Shown here one piece after another: positions 11,844 to 20,662 of a DNA stretch of 64,000 nt; the stretch's first letter is position 1, and every line of letters begins with the position of its first letter. Both the position numbers and the translations under genes were made by a program. Origin of the DNA: Cupriavidus pinatubonensis. Its GTDB lineage: Bacteria; Pseudomonadota; Gammaproteobacteria; Burkholderiales; Burkholderiaceae. The stretch is from the NCBI RefSeq assembly GCF_019602855.1, contig NZ_CP080767.1, positions 1,178,001-1,242,000 of the forward strand. The letters run 5' to 3'. Under the pieces are notes generated by a model. That model had not been told where the DNA came from and did not search any database. It worked only from the letters and a program-made list of their open reading frames with translations.

Positions 11844-11865
11844 TATAATTTGCGAACGGTCGTTC
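11844..11865. promoter_or_regulatory. Divergent promoter region with TetR-like operator
   Basis: TATAAT (11844-11849) can act as a -10 element for the rightward hydrolase gene; read the other way the same bases give ATTATAAC. Four bases further lies the inverted repeat GAACG-GT-CGTTC (11854-11865). This arrangement of AACG/CGTT arms around two bases is typical of TetR-family operators of acyl-CoA and phenylacetate metabolism. Repression of one or both genes by a CoA-ester-responsive TetR regulator is inferred. No regulator gene is adjacent. Confidence 0.6.
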
Positions 11866-11939
11866 TATTTTATGCGGGCTTCGGCGCCGGTCCCCAAACT
11901 CCGTGCAAGGATGAGAAGAACCGCAACCAGGGGAGACAA

Positions 11940-12833
11940 ATGACAATCAAGGAAACCTCGCGCTCTGAATTTATCACGTTGCGCGGCCTGCGTTACCACG
12001 TGCGCCAGTGGGGCACGCCGGGCGCGCCGAAGCTATTCATGCTGCATGGCTGGATGGACGTGGCGGCATCGTTCCAGTTCCTCGTGGACTGCCTCGAACG
12101 TGACTGGCACGTGATCGCGCCCGACTGGCGCGGCTTTGGCGAGACCGACTGGCCGACGCGCTATCCGGGCACCGAGTCCTATTGGTTTGCCGACTACATT
12201 GCCGACCTCGAGGCGCTGCTGGACCACTACCAGCCCAACGGGCAGGTCGATCTTGTCGGCCACAGCATGGGCGCCAATGTGGCCTGCCTGTACGCGGGCA
12301 TCCGGCCCGAGCGCGTGCACCGTGTGGTGGACCTCGAAGGGTTTGGTTTGACGCAGACGCGTGCCGAGCAGGCGCCGAAGCGCTATGCGCGTTGGCTCGA
12401 CGAACTGCGCCAGAGGCCCGAACTGCGTACCTACGACGATGTGAGTGGCGTGGCGGCGCGTCTGCAGAAAACCAATCCGCGCCTGCCTGACGATCGCGCC
12501 GCGTTCCTGGCCGAGCACTGGTCGCGCCGCAATGAGGCAGGGCAGTGGGAAATCCTCGGCGATCCGGCGCACAAGCTGGTGAATCCCGTGCTGTACCGGG
12601 TCGACGAGGTGATGGCGATCTGGGCGGAGGTCAGCGCGCCGGTGCTGCATGTGGAGGCGCGCGACTCGGCTACGTTGCGCCATATCGCCCACAAGCAGAC
12701 GCTCGAAGAATTCCGCGAGCGCTTCCGCGCGTTCCGCGATTTCCGCGAGGTCGTGATCGACGACGCGGGCCACATGCTGCACCACGACCAGCCCGCCGCG
12801 GTGGCGGCGCTGATCGAATCGTTCATTGCCTGA
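11940..12833 (+). CDS. Alpha/beta hydrolase
   Basis: A 297-residue alpha/beta hydrolase of the epoxide-hydrolase/haloalkane-dehalogenase-like group. It has the oxyanion-region motif HGWMD, GFGETDWP, the nucleophile elbow GHSMGAN (Ser at about 101), and a C-terminal DDAGHMLHHDQP containing the catalytic His. The start at ATG 11940 follows GGGGAGAC at good spacing. It is divergent from an acyl-CoA synthetase, so a linked role in lipid or ester breakdown is plausible. The substrate is unknown. Confidence 0.85.
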   Translation: MTIKETSRSEFITLRGLRYHVRQWGTPGAPKLFMLHGWMDVAASFQFLVDCLERDWHVIAPDWRGFGETDWPTRYPGTESYWFADYIADLEALLDHYQPNGQVDLVGHSMGANVACLYAGIRPERVHRVVDLEGFGLTQTRAEQAPKRYARWLDELRQRPELRTYDDVSGVAARLQKTNPRLPDDRAAFLAEHWSRRNEAGQWEILGDPAHKLVNPVLYRVDEVMAIWAEVSAPVLHVEARDSATLRHIAHKQTLEEFRERFRAFRDFREVVIDDAGHMLHHDQPAAVAALIESFIA

Positions 12834-12848
12834 CGCGGGCCGCGTGCC

Positions 12849-13937
12849 TCAGGCGTGCGTGAGCTTTTCCTTGAGCGCCGCGTTGTTGCTGGTGTGCACG
12901 TGCACCAGCGACTTCTGCGGGAACGCGTAGTGATAGGCCTTGCGCAGCGCCAGCGCCGCTTCGTGGAAGCCTGAAAGGATCAGCTTCTGCTTGTTGGCGT
13001 AATAGGCGATGTCACCGGCAGCGAAGATGCCACGCCGCGAGCTTTCGTACGTCGTGGTGTCCACCAGGATGCGGCCGGCGCGCATGTCCATGTCCCATTG
13101 AGCGATCGGGCCCGGCTCCGACACCAGTCCGTAGAGCGCCACTAGTTCGTCAGCGGCGAGGGTCTGCACGCCGTCGCGGCTGCGGATTTCGATCTCCATG
13201 AGTGCCGCATGCTCGCCTTCGCCGGAGGTCTTGAGTGCACCGAGCATGCCGATGACGAAGTCCATTTCGCCGGCTTCCACGGCCGCGCGCATTTCGGCCA
13301 CGCTGCCATCGGCCGCACGGAAACCTTCGCGCCGGTGCAGCAGCGTCACGCGCGCGGCGACCTTGCGCAGCGCCAGCGCCCAGTCGAGGGCGGAGTCGCC
13401 GCCGCCTGCGACTACCACGCGCTTGCCTGCAAACCGCGATACGTCGCGCACTGCATAGTGCACATGGCGGCCTTCTAGCCCGGGTGCTTCAGGCAGCGAT
13501 ACACGCTGGGGCGCGAACGCGCCGGCGCCGGCACAGACCAGCACGGCGGCCACGTCGAAGCGCTTGCCGCTGTCGGTCGTTACCAGGAGGCGCGAATGGA
13601 CGCCGTCCTGCGCGGGCAGCACCTCTGCCACGCTTTCGGCGCGCTGGTTGAAGTGCATCGGAAAGGCAAACGGCGCGCACTGTTCCAGCAGGCGGTCCAC
13701 CAGGTCCTGGGCCAGGCAGCCTGGTACGGCCGGGATATCGTAGATGGGCTTCTCGGGGTATAGCTCCGTGCATTGGCCGCCGGCGCGATCGAGGACGTCG
13801 ATCAACTCGCATTTCAGGCCGAGCACGCCGGCCTGGAACGCGGCGAACAGGCCCACCGGGCCCGCGCCGACGATCAGCACGTCGGTGGTAGTGGTGTCGG
13901 CGGCGCCGGGCAGGGCAGTGGTGTTGTCGGTGGACAT
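12849..13937 (-). CDS. Ferredoxin--NADP reductase, thioredoxin-reductase-like
   Basis: A 362-residue flavoprotein of the TrxR-like ferredoxin-NADP(+) reductase family. It has an N-terminal FAD site (IVGAGPVGLFAAFQAG), the segment GGQCTELYPEKPIYDIP that is characteristic of this family, an NADPH site (VVAGGGDSALDWALAL), and a C-terminal FAD-binding GIFAAGDIAYY. It lacks the CxxC redox pair of true thioredoxin reductases, so it probably passes electrons between NADPH and ferredoxin or flavodoxin. Start ATG 13937 fits family alignment, with a short Thr-rich leader. It is convergent with the hydrolase gene upstream. Confidence 0.9.
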   Translation of the reverse strand: MSTDNTTALPGAADTTTTDVLIVGAGPVGLFAAFQAGVLGLKCELIDVLDRAGGQCTELYPEKPIYDIPAVPGCLAQDLVDRLLEQCAPFAFPMHFNQRAESVAEVLPAQDGVHSRLLVTTDSGKRFDVAAVLVCAGAGAFAPQRVSLPEAPGLEGRHVHYAVRDVSRFAGKRVVVAGGGDSALDWALALRKVAARVTLLHRREGFRAADGSVAEMRAAVEAGEMDFVIGMLGALKTSGEGEHAALMEIEIRSRDGVQTLAADELVALYGLVSEPGPIAQWDMDMRAGRILVDTTTYESSRRGIFAAGDIAYYANKQKLILSGFHEAALALRKAYHYAFPQKSLVHVHTSNNAALKEKLTHA

Positions 13938-14088
13938 TGGCGGTGCGGCAGAGGGATTCCAAAACCCGACTATACCGCGCGGAAGGCGCCATTCTCCCGA
14001 CGCCAGCGTTGCCGGCAAGGGCTTTGTGTGGGGGGCAGTGCATGCGTGCGGGCCAGCCCGAAAGCACATACAAGAGTAGAATAGGCAT

Positions 14089-14934
14089 ATGCCTGACTTG
14101 CAAACGATCAACGCCGACCTGCATTGCCATTCCACCGTGTCCGACGGCACGATGTCGCCACGCGCCGTTGCCGAACGCGCGCATGCCGGCGGCGTGCGGC
14201 TGTGGTCGCTCACGGACCATGACGAGGTTGGCGGCCAGGCGGAGGCGCGCGCCGCCGCCGAGGCGCTGGGCATGCGCTATGTCTGCGGTGTCGAGATCTC
14301 GGTGACCTGGGCCGGACAGACCGTGCATATCGTCGGGCTGCAGATCGACCCGTTCGCTCCTGAGTTGATCGACGGGCTTGCCGACACGCGATCCGGCCGC
14401 GCACGGCGCGCGCGTGATATCGGCGAAGCGCTCGGAAAGATCGGTATCGAAAACGCCTACCAGGGCGCGCTCAAGTACGTTGGCAATCCCGACCTGATCT
14501 CCCGCACGCACTTCGCGCGCTGGCTGGTGGATCAGGGCCACTGTGCGACGATCGGCGATGTGTTCAGCCAGTACCTTTCCGAAGGAAGGCCCGGCTACGT
14601 GGGCCACCGCTGGGCGAACCTGTCCGACGCTATCGGCTGGATCCGGGCGGCCGGCGGCATTGCCGTGATGGCCCACCCGGGCCGCTACAACTACACCGAT
14701 ACACAGCACGACGCGCTGTTCGACGAATTCACGGCCCTCGGCGGCCGTGCGGTCGAGGTCGTGACCGGCAGCCATACGCCGGATCAGTACCGTCGCTATG
14801 CCGACGTGGCGCGTTACTACGGCCTGCTCGCGTCGCGTGGCTCGGACTTCCACGGCCCGGGTGAGGGGCGCGTGGAGCTGGGCGCGTTGCCGCCATTGCC
14901 GTCGACGGTGACGCCGGTATGGCACGACTGGTAG
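14089..14934 (+). CDS. PHP-domain phosphoesterase (3',5'-nucleoside bisphosphate phosphatase / RNase AM type)
   Basis: A 281-residue PHP-domain protein. Metal-binding signatures are in order: DLHCHSTVSDG near residue 10, TDHDEVGG near 42, IAVMAHPGRYNYT, and SRGSDFHGPGEG near the end. The family (YciV/RnmB) removes the 3'-phosphate from nucleoside bisphosphates such as pAp and can trim RNA 5' ends. The length is typical. A TAGAAT hexamer just upstream may serve as the -10 element, giving a very short leader. The Sua5/YciO gene follows 84 bases later. Confidence 0.88.
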   Translation: MPDLQTINADLHCHSTVSDGTMSPRAVAERAHAGGVRLWSLTDHDEVGGQAEARAAAEALGMRYVCGVEISVTWAGQTVHIVGLQIDPFAPELIDGLADTRSGRARRARDIGEALGKIGIENAYQGALKYVGNPDLISRTHFARWLVDQGHCATIGDVFSQYLSEGRPGYVGHRWANLSDAIGWIRAAGGIAVMAHPGRYNYTDTQHDALFDEFTALGGRAVEVVTGSHTPDQYRRYADVARYYGLLASRGSDFHGPGEGRVELGALPPLPSTVTPVWHDW

Positions 14935-15018
14935 TCTCGCAGGCCGCCGGGCAGGCACCGCCGAAAGGACATTGCCGCCGGGCACGAACTTCGTCAGAAC
15001 CCGTCCCCGAGCCCGGCC

Positions 15019-15642
15019 ATGTCCCAGTACTTCGAAATCCATCCGCAGAACCCGCAGCCGCGGCTTATCAAGCAGGCGGTGCAGATCATCCGCCAGGGCG
15101 GGCTGATCGCGCTGCCGACCGACTCCAGTTACGCGCTGGGCTGCCAGCTTGACGACAAGGCCGCCGTGGAGCGCCTGCGCCGGCTGCGCGGCATCGACGA
15201 CAAGCACCACCTCACGCTGATGTGCAGCGACCTGTCCGAGCTGGGCAGTTTCGCGCGCGTCGACAACCGGCAGTACCGCTGGATCAAGGGCGCTACGCCG
15301 GGCCCTTATGTCTTCATCCTGGAGGCCACCAAGGAGGTGCCGCGGCGGCTGTCGCACCCGTCGCGAAAGACCATCGGCGTGCGCGTGCCCGAGCACGCCA
15401 TCCCGCTGGCGCTGCTGGCCGACGCCGGCGAGCCGCTGCTGACGGCCACGCTTCAGTTGCCCGGCGACGAGGAGCCGATGAACGACCCCGCGGAAATCCG
15501 TGCCAGGCTTGAAAAGCTGCTGGATCTCGTCATCTGCGGCGGCCCGGCGCCGGCACAGCCCACGACCGTGATTGACCTGACCAGTGGAGAGCCCGAGCTC
15601 GTGCGCCAGGGAAGGGGCGATATCGCACGGTTCGGTCTCTGA
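15019..15642 (+). CDS. Sua5/YciO/YrdC family protein
   Basis: A 207-residue YrdC-fold protein. It has the nucleotide-binding LIALPTDSSYALGC near residues 31-44 and the KGATPGPYVFILEAT region, and RKTIGVRVPEHAIP is typical. Members make threonylcarbamoyl-AMP for the t6A tRNA modification or, in the YciO subgroup, have an unresolved role. The sequence QLDDKAAVERLRRLRGIDDKHHLTLMCSDLSEL resembles the YciO branch, so an essential t6A role is not certain. It is probably expressed with the preceding PHP gene, a common pairing in proteobacteria. Confidence 0.87.
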   Translation: MSQYFEIHPQNPQPRLIKQAVQIIRQGGLIALPTDSSYALGCQLDDKAAVERLRRLRGIDDKHHLTLMCSDLSELGSFARVDNRQYRWIKGATPGPYVFILEATKEVPRRLSHPSRKTIGVRVPEHAIPLALLADAGEPLLTATLQLPGDEEPMNDPAEIRARLEKLLDLVICGGPAPAQPTTVIDLTSGEPELVRQGRGDIARFGL

Positions 15643-15693
15643 ATTCGTGCCGCATGTGATGCGGCGGCCAGCCCGCCCGGTACAATAAGTCTC

Positions 15694-16359
15694 ATGGATT
15701 CCTCCCTCATTCAGACCTTTGCCGTCTATGCGCTGCCAGTGCTGTTCGCGATCACGCTGCACGAGGCGTCGCACGGCTATGTCGCCAAGCACTTCGGGGA
15801 CACCACCGCTTATGCGCTGGGCCGCGTCAGCCTGAATCCGGCGCGGCATATTGACCCGATCGGCACCATTGCCGTGCCGCTGCTGCTGTATCTCCTGACC
15901 AGCGGCCAGTTCGTGTTCGGCTATGCCAAGCCGGTCCCGGTGGATTTCGGGCGGCTGCGCAATCCGCGCTGGCATGGCATGTGGGTGGCGCTGGCTGGTC
16001 CCGTCAGCAATATCGTGCAGGCCTTCCTGTGGGCGCTGATCGCGATCGGGCTGGCCTGGGCGCGCGTGTCGGAGCCGTTCTTCAGCGAAATGGCTCGCGC
16101 CGGTGTGCTGGTCAATCTGGTCGTGGCAGCGTTCAATCTTTTTCCGATTCCGCCGCTGGACGGCGGCCGCGTGCTGACCGCACTGCTGCCCCCGCGTGTG
16201 GCTTATTCGGTGTCGCGCATCGAGCCGTACGGGATTTTTGTCGTGCTGGCGCTGGTGGCGGCCGGTGTGATCACCTCGGTCTGGATGCGGCCGGTGATCA
16301 ACCTGCTGAGTTCGGTCGTCGAGCTGATGCTGCGGCCGATCATCATGCTGCTGCAGTAG
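15694..16359 (+). CDS. Site-2 protease family membrane metalloprotease (M50)
   Basis: A 221-residue integral membrane protein with the zinc motif HEASH near residue 23 in the first helix and the third ligand in NLFPIPPLDGGRVL, the hallmark of M50/site-2 proteases. About five to six hydrophobic segments span the sequence. It is the short, PDZ-less subtype common in bacteria. The substrate is unknown; cleavage of an anti-sigma or other single-pass membrane protein is the family precedent. A TACAAT element eight bases before the ATG may be a -10 box. The methyltransferase gene starts 11 bases later. Confidence 0.88.
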   Translation: MDSSLIQTFAVYALPVLFAITLHEASHGYVAKHFGDTTAYALGRVSLNPARHIDPIGTIAVPLLLYLLTSGQFVFGYAKPVPVDFGRLRNPRWHGMWVALAGPVSNIVQAFLWALIAIGLAWARVSEPFFSEMARAGVLVNLVVAAFNLFPIPPLDGGRVLTALLPPRVAYSVSRIEPYGIFVVLALVAAGVITSVWMRPVINLLSSVVELMLRPIIMLLQ

Positions 16360-16370
16360 GGGCGAGGTCC

Positions 16371-16946
16371 ATGCTCGCCCATGCGCCGACCGGCGCTCCG
16401 TCCGACTGGGTTACGCGCTGGGCGCACCTCGTGCGGCCAAGCGGCCGCGTACTTGATCTCGCCTGTGGTAGCGGCCGCCATGCACGCTGGTTCGCGCAGC
16501 GGGGGTATGCGGTGGTTGGCGTCGATCGCGATGCCGAAGCTGTCGCCGCGCTGCCTTCGCCGATCGCCGGGCGCGTGGAAGACCTGGAGCAGGGCACGTG
16601 GCCCCTCTCCGGCGAGGCGGCGTTCGACGCCATTGTCGTCACCAACTACCTGCATCGTCCGCTGTGGGCTCACCTTGCCGCTGCGCTGGCGCCGGGTGGC
16701 GTGCTACTTTATGAGACCTTTGCGAGTGGAAACGAGACCGTCGGCAAGCCTTCGCGGCCTGATTTTCTTCTGAATCCCGGCGAACTCCTCGAAGTGGCGC
16801 ATACGCACGGGCTGCGTGTGATCGGCTATGAAGACGGCGTACTCGAAGTGCCCCGTACGGCGTTTGTGCAGCGCCTGTGTGCGGTGCGCGAGGTGGTGCA
16901 CACGGCAGGCGGCAACGTGCCGCCACGCTACCCGCTCCCGACCTGA
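16371..16946 (+). CDS. Class I SAM-dependent methyltransferase
   Basis: A 191-residue Rossmann-fold methyltransferase. Motif I is VLDLACGSGRHARWFA; motif II is VVGVDRDAEAV; the post-motif LARTNYLHRPLWAHL-like region reads IVVTNYLHRPLW, and MLLYETFASGNETVGKPSRPDFLLNPGELL-type sequence follows. The latter is common in small tellurite-resistance-like (TehB) methyltransferases of proteobacteria. The start at ATG 16371 follows the M50 gene closely, consistent with co-transcription. The substrate is unknown. Confidence 0.82.
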   Translation: MLAHAPTGAPSDWVTRWAHLVRPSGRVLDLACGSGRHARWFAQRGYAVVGVDRDAEAVAALPSPIAGRVEDLEQGTWPLSGEAAFDAIVVTNYLHRPLWAHLAAALAPGGVLLYETFASGNETVGKPSRPDFLLNPGELLEVAHTHGLRVIGYEDGVLEVPRTAFVQRLCAVREVVHTAGGNVPPRYPLPT

Positions 16947-17045
16947 AGCGGCGTCTCCGTTATCCGCGAGAATGCCGCTTCACACGTTGAACCGTTTGGT
17001 GTAACCCCTTGTCGGAACATCGGTCGAGGCGGCCGGCTGTTCCGG

Positions 17046-17051
17046 TACAAT
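17046..17051 (+). promoter_or_regulatory. Candidate -10 element of the dapA-bamC unit
   Basis: TACAAT lies 33 bases before the dapA ATG. No good -35 hexamer is seen at the expected distance. Confidence 0.4.
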
Positions 17052-17083
17052 CTCGTTATTCGCATCCCGAATTCCCTAACGTT

Positions 17084-17968
17084 ATGACACAGATTACCGG
17101 CAGCATTGTTGCCATCGTCACCCCGATGCATGAGGACGGCAGCCTGGATTACCCGGCGCTGCGCGCGCTCGTCGACTGGCACGTGGCCGAGGGCACCGAT
17201 GCCATCGTGATCGTTGGCACCACCGGCGAATCGCCCACCGTCTCGGTGGACGAGCACTGCGAACTGATTCGCGTGGCGGTGGAGCAGGCTGGCAAGCGGA
17301 TTCCCATCATCGCCGGTACCGGCGGCAACTCGACCAAGGAAGCCATCGAGCTGACGGCCTTCGCCAAGAAGGTTGGCGCCGACGCCTCGCTCCAGGTCGT
17401 GCCGTACTACAACAAGCCGACCCAGGAAGGCATGTACCGGCATTTCCGCACCATTGCCGAGGCGGTGGAACTGCCGGTGCTGCTGTACAACGTGCCGGGC
17501 CGCACCGTTGCGGACATGACCAACGACACCATCCTGCGCCTCGCGCAGGTGCCAGGCATCGTCGGGGTGAAGGAAGCGACCGGCAACATCGACCGCGCCG
17601 CGCAACTGATCAAGGATGCGCCGGAAGGCTTTGCGATCTACAGCGGTGACGATCCGACCGCCGTGGCGCTGATCCTGCTGGGCGGCAAAGGCAATATCTC
17701 GGTGACCGCCAACGTGGCGCCGCGCAAGATGCACGAAATGTGCGTGGCCGCGCTCAAGGGCGACGTGGTGACCGCGCGCCGCCTGCACATGGAACTGATC
17801 GAGTTGAACAAGGCGATGTTCGTCGAGGCCAACCCGATTCCGGTCAAGTGGGCTCTGCAGCAGATGGGCAAGATGGAAGGCGGCATCCGCCTGCCGCTCA
17901 CGCCGCTGCTGGAGTCCAATCACGAGACCGTGCGCAAGGCACTGGCCGCCGCTGGCCTGCTGCGCTGA
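17084..17968 (+). CDS. dapA: 4-hydroxy-tetrahydrodipicolinate synthase
   Basis: A 294-residue DapA, which condenses pyruvate with aspartate semialdehyde in lysine and diaminopimelate synthesis. The TIM-barrel signatures [14 protein letters not shown] and [11 protein letters not shown] are present, and the Schiff-base lysine is Lys163 in GVKEATGN. The start at ATG 17084 matches the family N-terminus ([15 protein letters not shown]); an in-frame upstream extension lacks homology. bamC follows 46 bases later, the same pairing as in E. coli. Confidence 0.97.
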   Translation: MTQITGSIVAIVTPMHEDGSLDYPALRALVDWHVAEGTDAIVIVGTTGESPTVSVDEHCELIRVAVEQAGKRIPIIAGTGGNSTKEAIELTAFAKKVGADASLQVVPYYNKPTQEGMYRHFRTIAEAVELPVLLYNVPGRTVADMTNDTILRLAQVPGIVGVKEATGNIDRAAQLIKDAPEGFAIYSGDDPTAVALILLGGKGNISVTANVAPRKMHEMCVAALKGDVVTARRLHMELIELNKAMFVEANPIPVKWALQQMGKMEGGIRLPLTPLLESNHETVRKALAAAGLLR

Positions 17969-18014
17969 TTTTCCGGCGCACCCGTGCCGTCCCCTCAACT
18001 AGGATTGCGTGTCA

Positions 18015-19250
18015 ATGAAACTCAAGCTTAACCGCCGTGGCGCGACGCAAGTCCGCCGCGCCGCACTGGTTGTGCCCGTGCTTGCCGCGGGTGTGATCAC
18101 GGGCTGCAGCAGCATCAACGATGCGATGCAGCCGGACAAGATCGACTACAAGTCGTCGGCTTCCAAGCGTACGCCGTCGCTCGACATTCCGCCTGACCTG
18201 ACCAAGCTGGATGGCGATCGCCGCTATTCCGTGCCGGACCAGGGTGGTACGAACACCTCGACGCTGTCGAACTACAGCCAGGCGACCAAGACCCGCGAGG
18301 CCTCGCCGACGGAAAACGTCCTGCCTTCGGCGCAGGGCATCCGCATGGAGCGCGACGGCAACCAGCGCTGGCTCGTGATCAGCAACGGCATGCGCGCCGA
18401 CCAGCTGTGGCAGTCGCTGCGTGGATTCTGGCAGGAAAGCGGTTTCCTGCTGGTCCAGGATTCGCCTGAGACCGGCATCATGGAAACGGACTGGGCGGAA
18501 AACCGCGCCAAGATTCCGCAGGACATCATCCGCAATACGATCGGCAAGGTGTTCGACGGCCTGTACTCGACGTCGGAGCGCGACAAGTTCCGCACGCGCG
18601 TCGAGCGCTCGCAGAACGGCACGCTCGAAGTCTTCATCAGCCATCGTGGCGCGCAGGAGCAACTGACTGGCGTCGACAAGTCGACGACCGTCTGGACGCC
18701 GCGTCCGGCCGATCCGGAGCTGGAAGCCGAATTCCTTTCGCGCCTTGCGCAACGCCTGGGCGTGCAGAAGGAGCAGGCTAACCAGATGGCCAAGAACCCG
18801 ACGCCGGTGGGCAACGCCGCAGCGGCTGGTGCTGCCGCCGAGGCGACCGGTGCTGCGGTCGCGGGTGATGCCGCATCGGCCGCCAGCAAGTCCTACCTGT
18901 CGCAGGTCAATGGCTCGCCGGCGCTGCAGATTCCCGAGCCTTTCGATCGCGCCTGGCGTTCGGTGGGCCTGTCGCTTGATCGCGTGAACTTCACCGTCGA
19001 AGACCGCGACCGTGCCCAGGGCCTGTACTACGTGCGCTACGTCGACCCGCGCACCAACGTCGACAGCCGTGGCTTCTTCTCGAAGCTGTTCACCAAGCCG
19101 GATGATCCGAAGACCGCGAAGAAGTACCGCGTGGCGCTCAAAGGCACGGGCTCGGGCACGCTGGTGACGGTGCTCAACGATGCCGGCCAGCCGGAGAACG
19201 GCGAAGTCGGCAAGCGCATCCTCTCGCTGCTCGACGAGCAACTCCACTGA
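18015..19250 (+). CDS. bamC: Outer membrane protein assembly factor BamC
   Basis: A roughly 411-residue lipoprotein of the BAM complex that inserts beta-barrel proteins into the outer membrane. It has a signal peptide with lipobox VITGC (lipidated Cys31) and the conserved unstructured segment SLDIPPDLTKL. Two helix-grip domains are separated by a long Ala-rich linker (about residues 255-300). A GTG two codons earlier (18009) is an alternative start; the AGGA site at 18001 fits either. Following dapA is the classical arrangement. The Ala-rich linker is longer than in enterobacteria. Confidence 0.9.
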   Translation: MKLKLNRRGATQVRRAALVVPVLAAGVITGCSSINDAMQPDKIDYKSSASKRTPSLDIPPDLTKLDGDRRYSVPDQGGTNTSTLSNYSQATKTREASPTENVLPSAQGIRMERDGNQRWLVISNGMRADQLWQSLRGFWQESGFLLVQDSPETGIMETDWAENRAKIPQDIIRNTIGKVFDGLYSTSERDKFRTRVERSQNGTLEVFISHRGAQEQLTGVDKSTTVWTPRPADPELEAEFLSRLAQRLGVQKEQANQMAKNPTPVGNAAAAGAAAEATGAAVAGDAASAASKSYLSQVNGSPALQIPEPFDRAWRSVGLSLDRVNFTVEDRDRAQGLYYVRYVDPRTNVDSRGFFSKLFTKPDDPKTAKKYRVALKGTGSGTLVTVLNDAGQPENGEVGKRILSLLDEQLH

Positions 19251-19323
19251 CACGTGGAGTGCCGGTCGATCGAACGGGCCGCACGGCCCGGTCTACGCGA
19301 TTTGTCATGAGGCGGGCGCTTGC

Positions 19324-20112
19324 ATGATGCGCTTTGCCTTTCTTGGCAGTGGCAGCGAGGGCAACTCGCTGCTGGTTGAATCCCGCGAAGGAACCACCAC
19401 TACCCGCATCCTGCTGGACTGCGGCTTCGGCATCCGCGAGACGGCCAGGCGCCTCGAGCGCCTTGGTGTCACGCCTGACCAGCTCGATGCTGTGCTGGTG
19501 ACGCACGAGCATGGCGATCACGTCGGCTCCGCTTACCCATTCGCTGCCCGGCATGACATTGCTGTGTATACGAGCCATGGCACATGGCTGGCCACCCAGC
19601 ATATGCGAGGCGCCGCGTTGGCGGACGTGCGCGTCTGCGGTGCAGACCATGTGTTCAGCATCGGCGGCCTGCAGGTGCTGCCCTATACCGTGCCGCACGA
19701 TGCGCGCGAACCTCTGCAATTCGTGCTGTCCGATGGGGATGCACGCCTTGGTGTGCTGACCGATATCGGAATGGAAACGCCATATGTGACGGCGCGCCTG
19801 TCAGGCGTCGACGCACTGGTGCTCGAATGCAACCACGATCGCGAGATGTTGCGCAACTCGGTCTATCCGGCTTCTCTCAAGCGCCGCATCGGCGGAGATC
19901 TCGGTCACCTGGCCAACGAGGTCGCGGCAAGCATCCTCGCACAGGTTTCCCATAGCGGACTGAATCGCGTGGTCGCGGCGCACCTGAGCAAGCAGAACAA
20001 TACGCGTGAACTTGCCACGGCGGCGCTGGCGTCTGCGCTTGGCGCATTGCCGACGGACGTGCTGGTGGCGGATCAGGAAGCGGGGCTGGACTGGCAGTCA
20101 GTCCGGGGGTAA
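19324..20112 (+). CDS. Metallo-beta-lactamase-fold hydrolase, YycJ/WalJ-like
   Basis: A 262-residue MBL-fold protein opening MMRFAFLGSGSEGNS, a hallmark of the YycJ/WalJ-like group, with metal motif THEHGDHVGS and later ECNHDREML and HLSKQNNTREL. Related Bacillus proteins act as 5' to 3' DNA exonucleases, but the function in proteobacteria is open. ATG 19324 and the adjacent ATG 19327 are both possible. It is downstream of dapA-bamC and ends at a strong bidirectional terminator, suggesting it closes that transcription unit. Confidence 0.87.
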   Translation: MMRFAFLGSGSEGNSLLVESREGTTTTRILLDCGFGIRETARRLERLGVTPDQLDAVLVTHEHGDHVGSAYPFAARHDIAVYTSHGTWLATQHMRGAALADVRVCGADHVFSIGGLQVLPYTVPHDAREPLQFVLSDGDARLGVLTDIGMETPYVTARLSGVDALVLECNHDREMLRNSVYPASLKRRIGGDLGHLANEVAASILAQVSHSGLNRVVAAHLSKQNNTRELATAALASALGALPTDVLVADQEAGLDWQSVRG

Positions 20113-20174
20113 GAGGCGATCAGATTTGATGGCCTGAAAGCGCTGGTGGTGGCTAGCGCGGTCGCCGCAGAAAC

Positions 20175-20204
20175 AAAAAAACCGACCCGAAGGTCGGTTT
20201 TTTT
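20175..20204. terminator. Bidirectional intrinsic terminator
   Basis: CCGACC-CGAA-GGTCGG is flanked by seven A on the left and seven T on the right, so it terminates both the rightward MBL-fold gene and the leftward small lipoprotein gene. Confidence 0.93.
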
Positions 20205-20219
20205 GTTGGTACGAACCAA

Positions 20220-20462
20220 TTACTGCTTGGCAGCCGGAGCCGAAGCGTCAGCGGCCGGAGCCGATGCGTCAGCAGCCGGGGCCGAGGCTTCAGCAGCCGG
20301 AGCGGCCGGGGCTTCAGCGGCAGGAGCCGAAGCTTCAGCGGCGGGAGCGGCAGCAGCCGGAGCGGCGGTGTCAGCAGCCGGAGCAGCAGCTTCTTCCTTC
20401 TTGCCGCAGGCGGCGAGAGCAACAGCGGCCAGCAGCGATGCGATCAGGAGAGACTTCTTCAT
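20220..20462 (-). CDS. Small Ala/Pro-rich lipoprotein
   Basis: An 80-residue product: signal peptide MKKSLLIASLLAAVALAA, lipobox LAAC (Cys19), then GKKEE and about 55 residues built almost only from Ala, Pro, Ser, Glu and Asp. The recurring unit is SAPAA(D/E)A. It would be a membrane-anchored, flexible, acidic tether. A good AAAGGACGAACA ribosome-binding region precedes ATG 20462. The gene is isolated between its own palindrome-bearing promoter region and a strong terminator. Similar small lipoproteins are common in Burkholderiales, with no assigned role. Confidence 0.78.
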   Translation of the reverse strand: MKKSLLIASLLAAVALAACGKKEEAAAPAADTAAPAAAAPAAEASAPAAEAPAAPAAEASAPAADASAPAADASAPAAKQ

Positions 20463-20505
20463 TGTTCGTCCTTTAACTTGTAATAACCAAAAAAACAGGC
20501 GATGA

Positions 20506-20523
20506 ATAATTACCGGTAATTAT
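20506..20523. promoter_or_regulatory. Perfect 18-bp palindrome upstream of the small lipoprotein gene
   Basis: ATAATTACCGGTAATTAT is a perfect palindrome centred about 52 bases upstream of the lipoprotein ATG, in an AT-rich patch that probably includes the core promoter. It has the form of a dimeric repressor or activator site. The regulator is unknown. Confidence 0.55.
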
Positions 20524-20662
20524 CGCTCTTGAACTGCAAAATAGAGGCTCTCCCGGTGCCGACAAATGCAGTGGTACACAGTACTAGCCAGCCGACGATT
20601 ATATCCGCGTTTTCCCGGCTTGTGTAGCGTGAAAATTTACGGAATTGCAATGTTACGCATTA

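Noticed and set aside
13489..15975. 828-residue minus-strand frame
   Set aside because: It runs antisense through the PHP, Sua5 and M50 genes, all well supported on the plus strand; its composition is that of an antisense frame.
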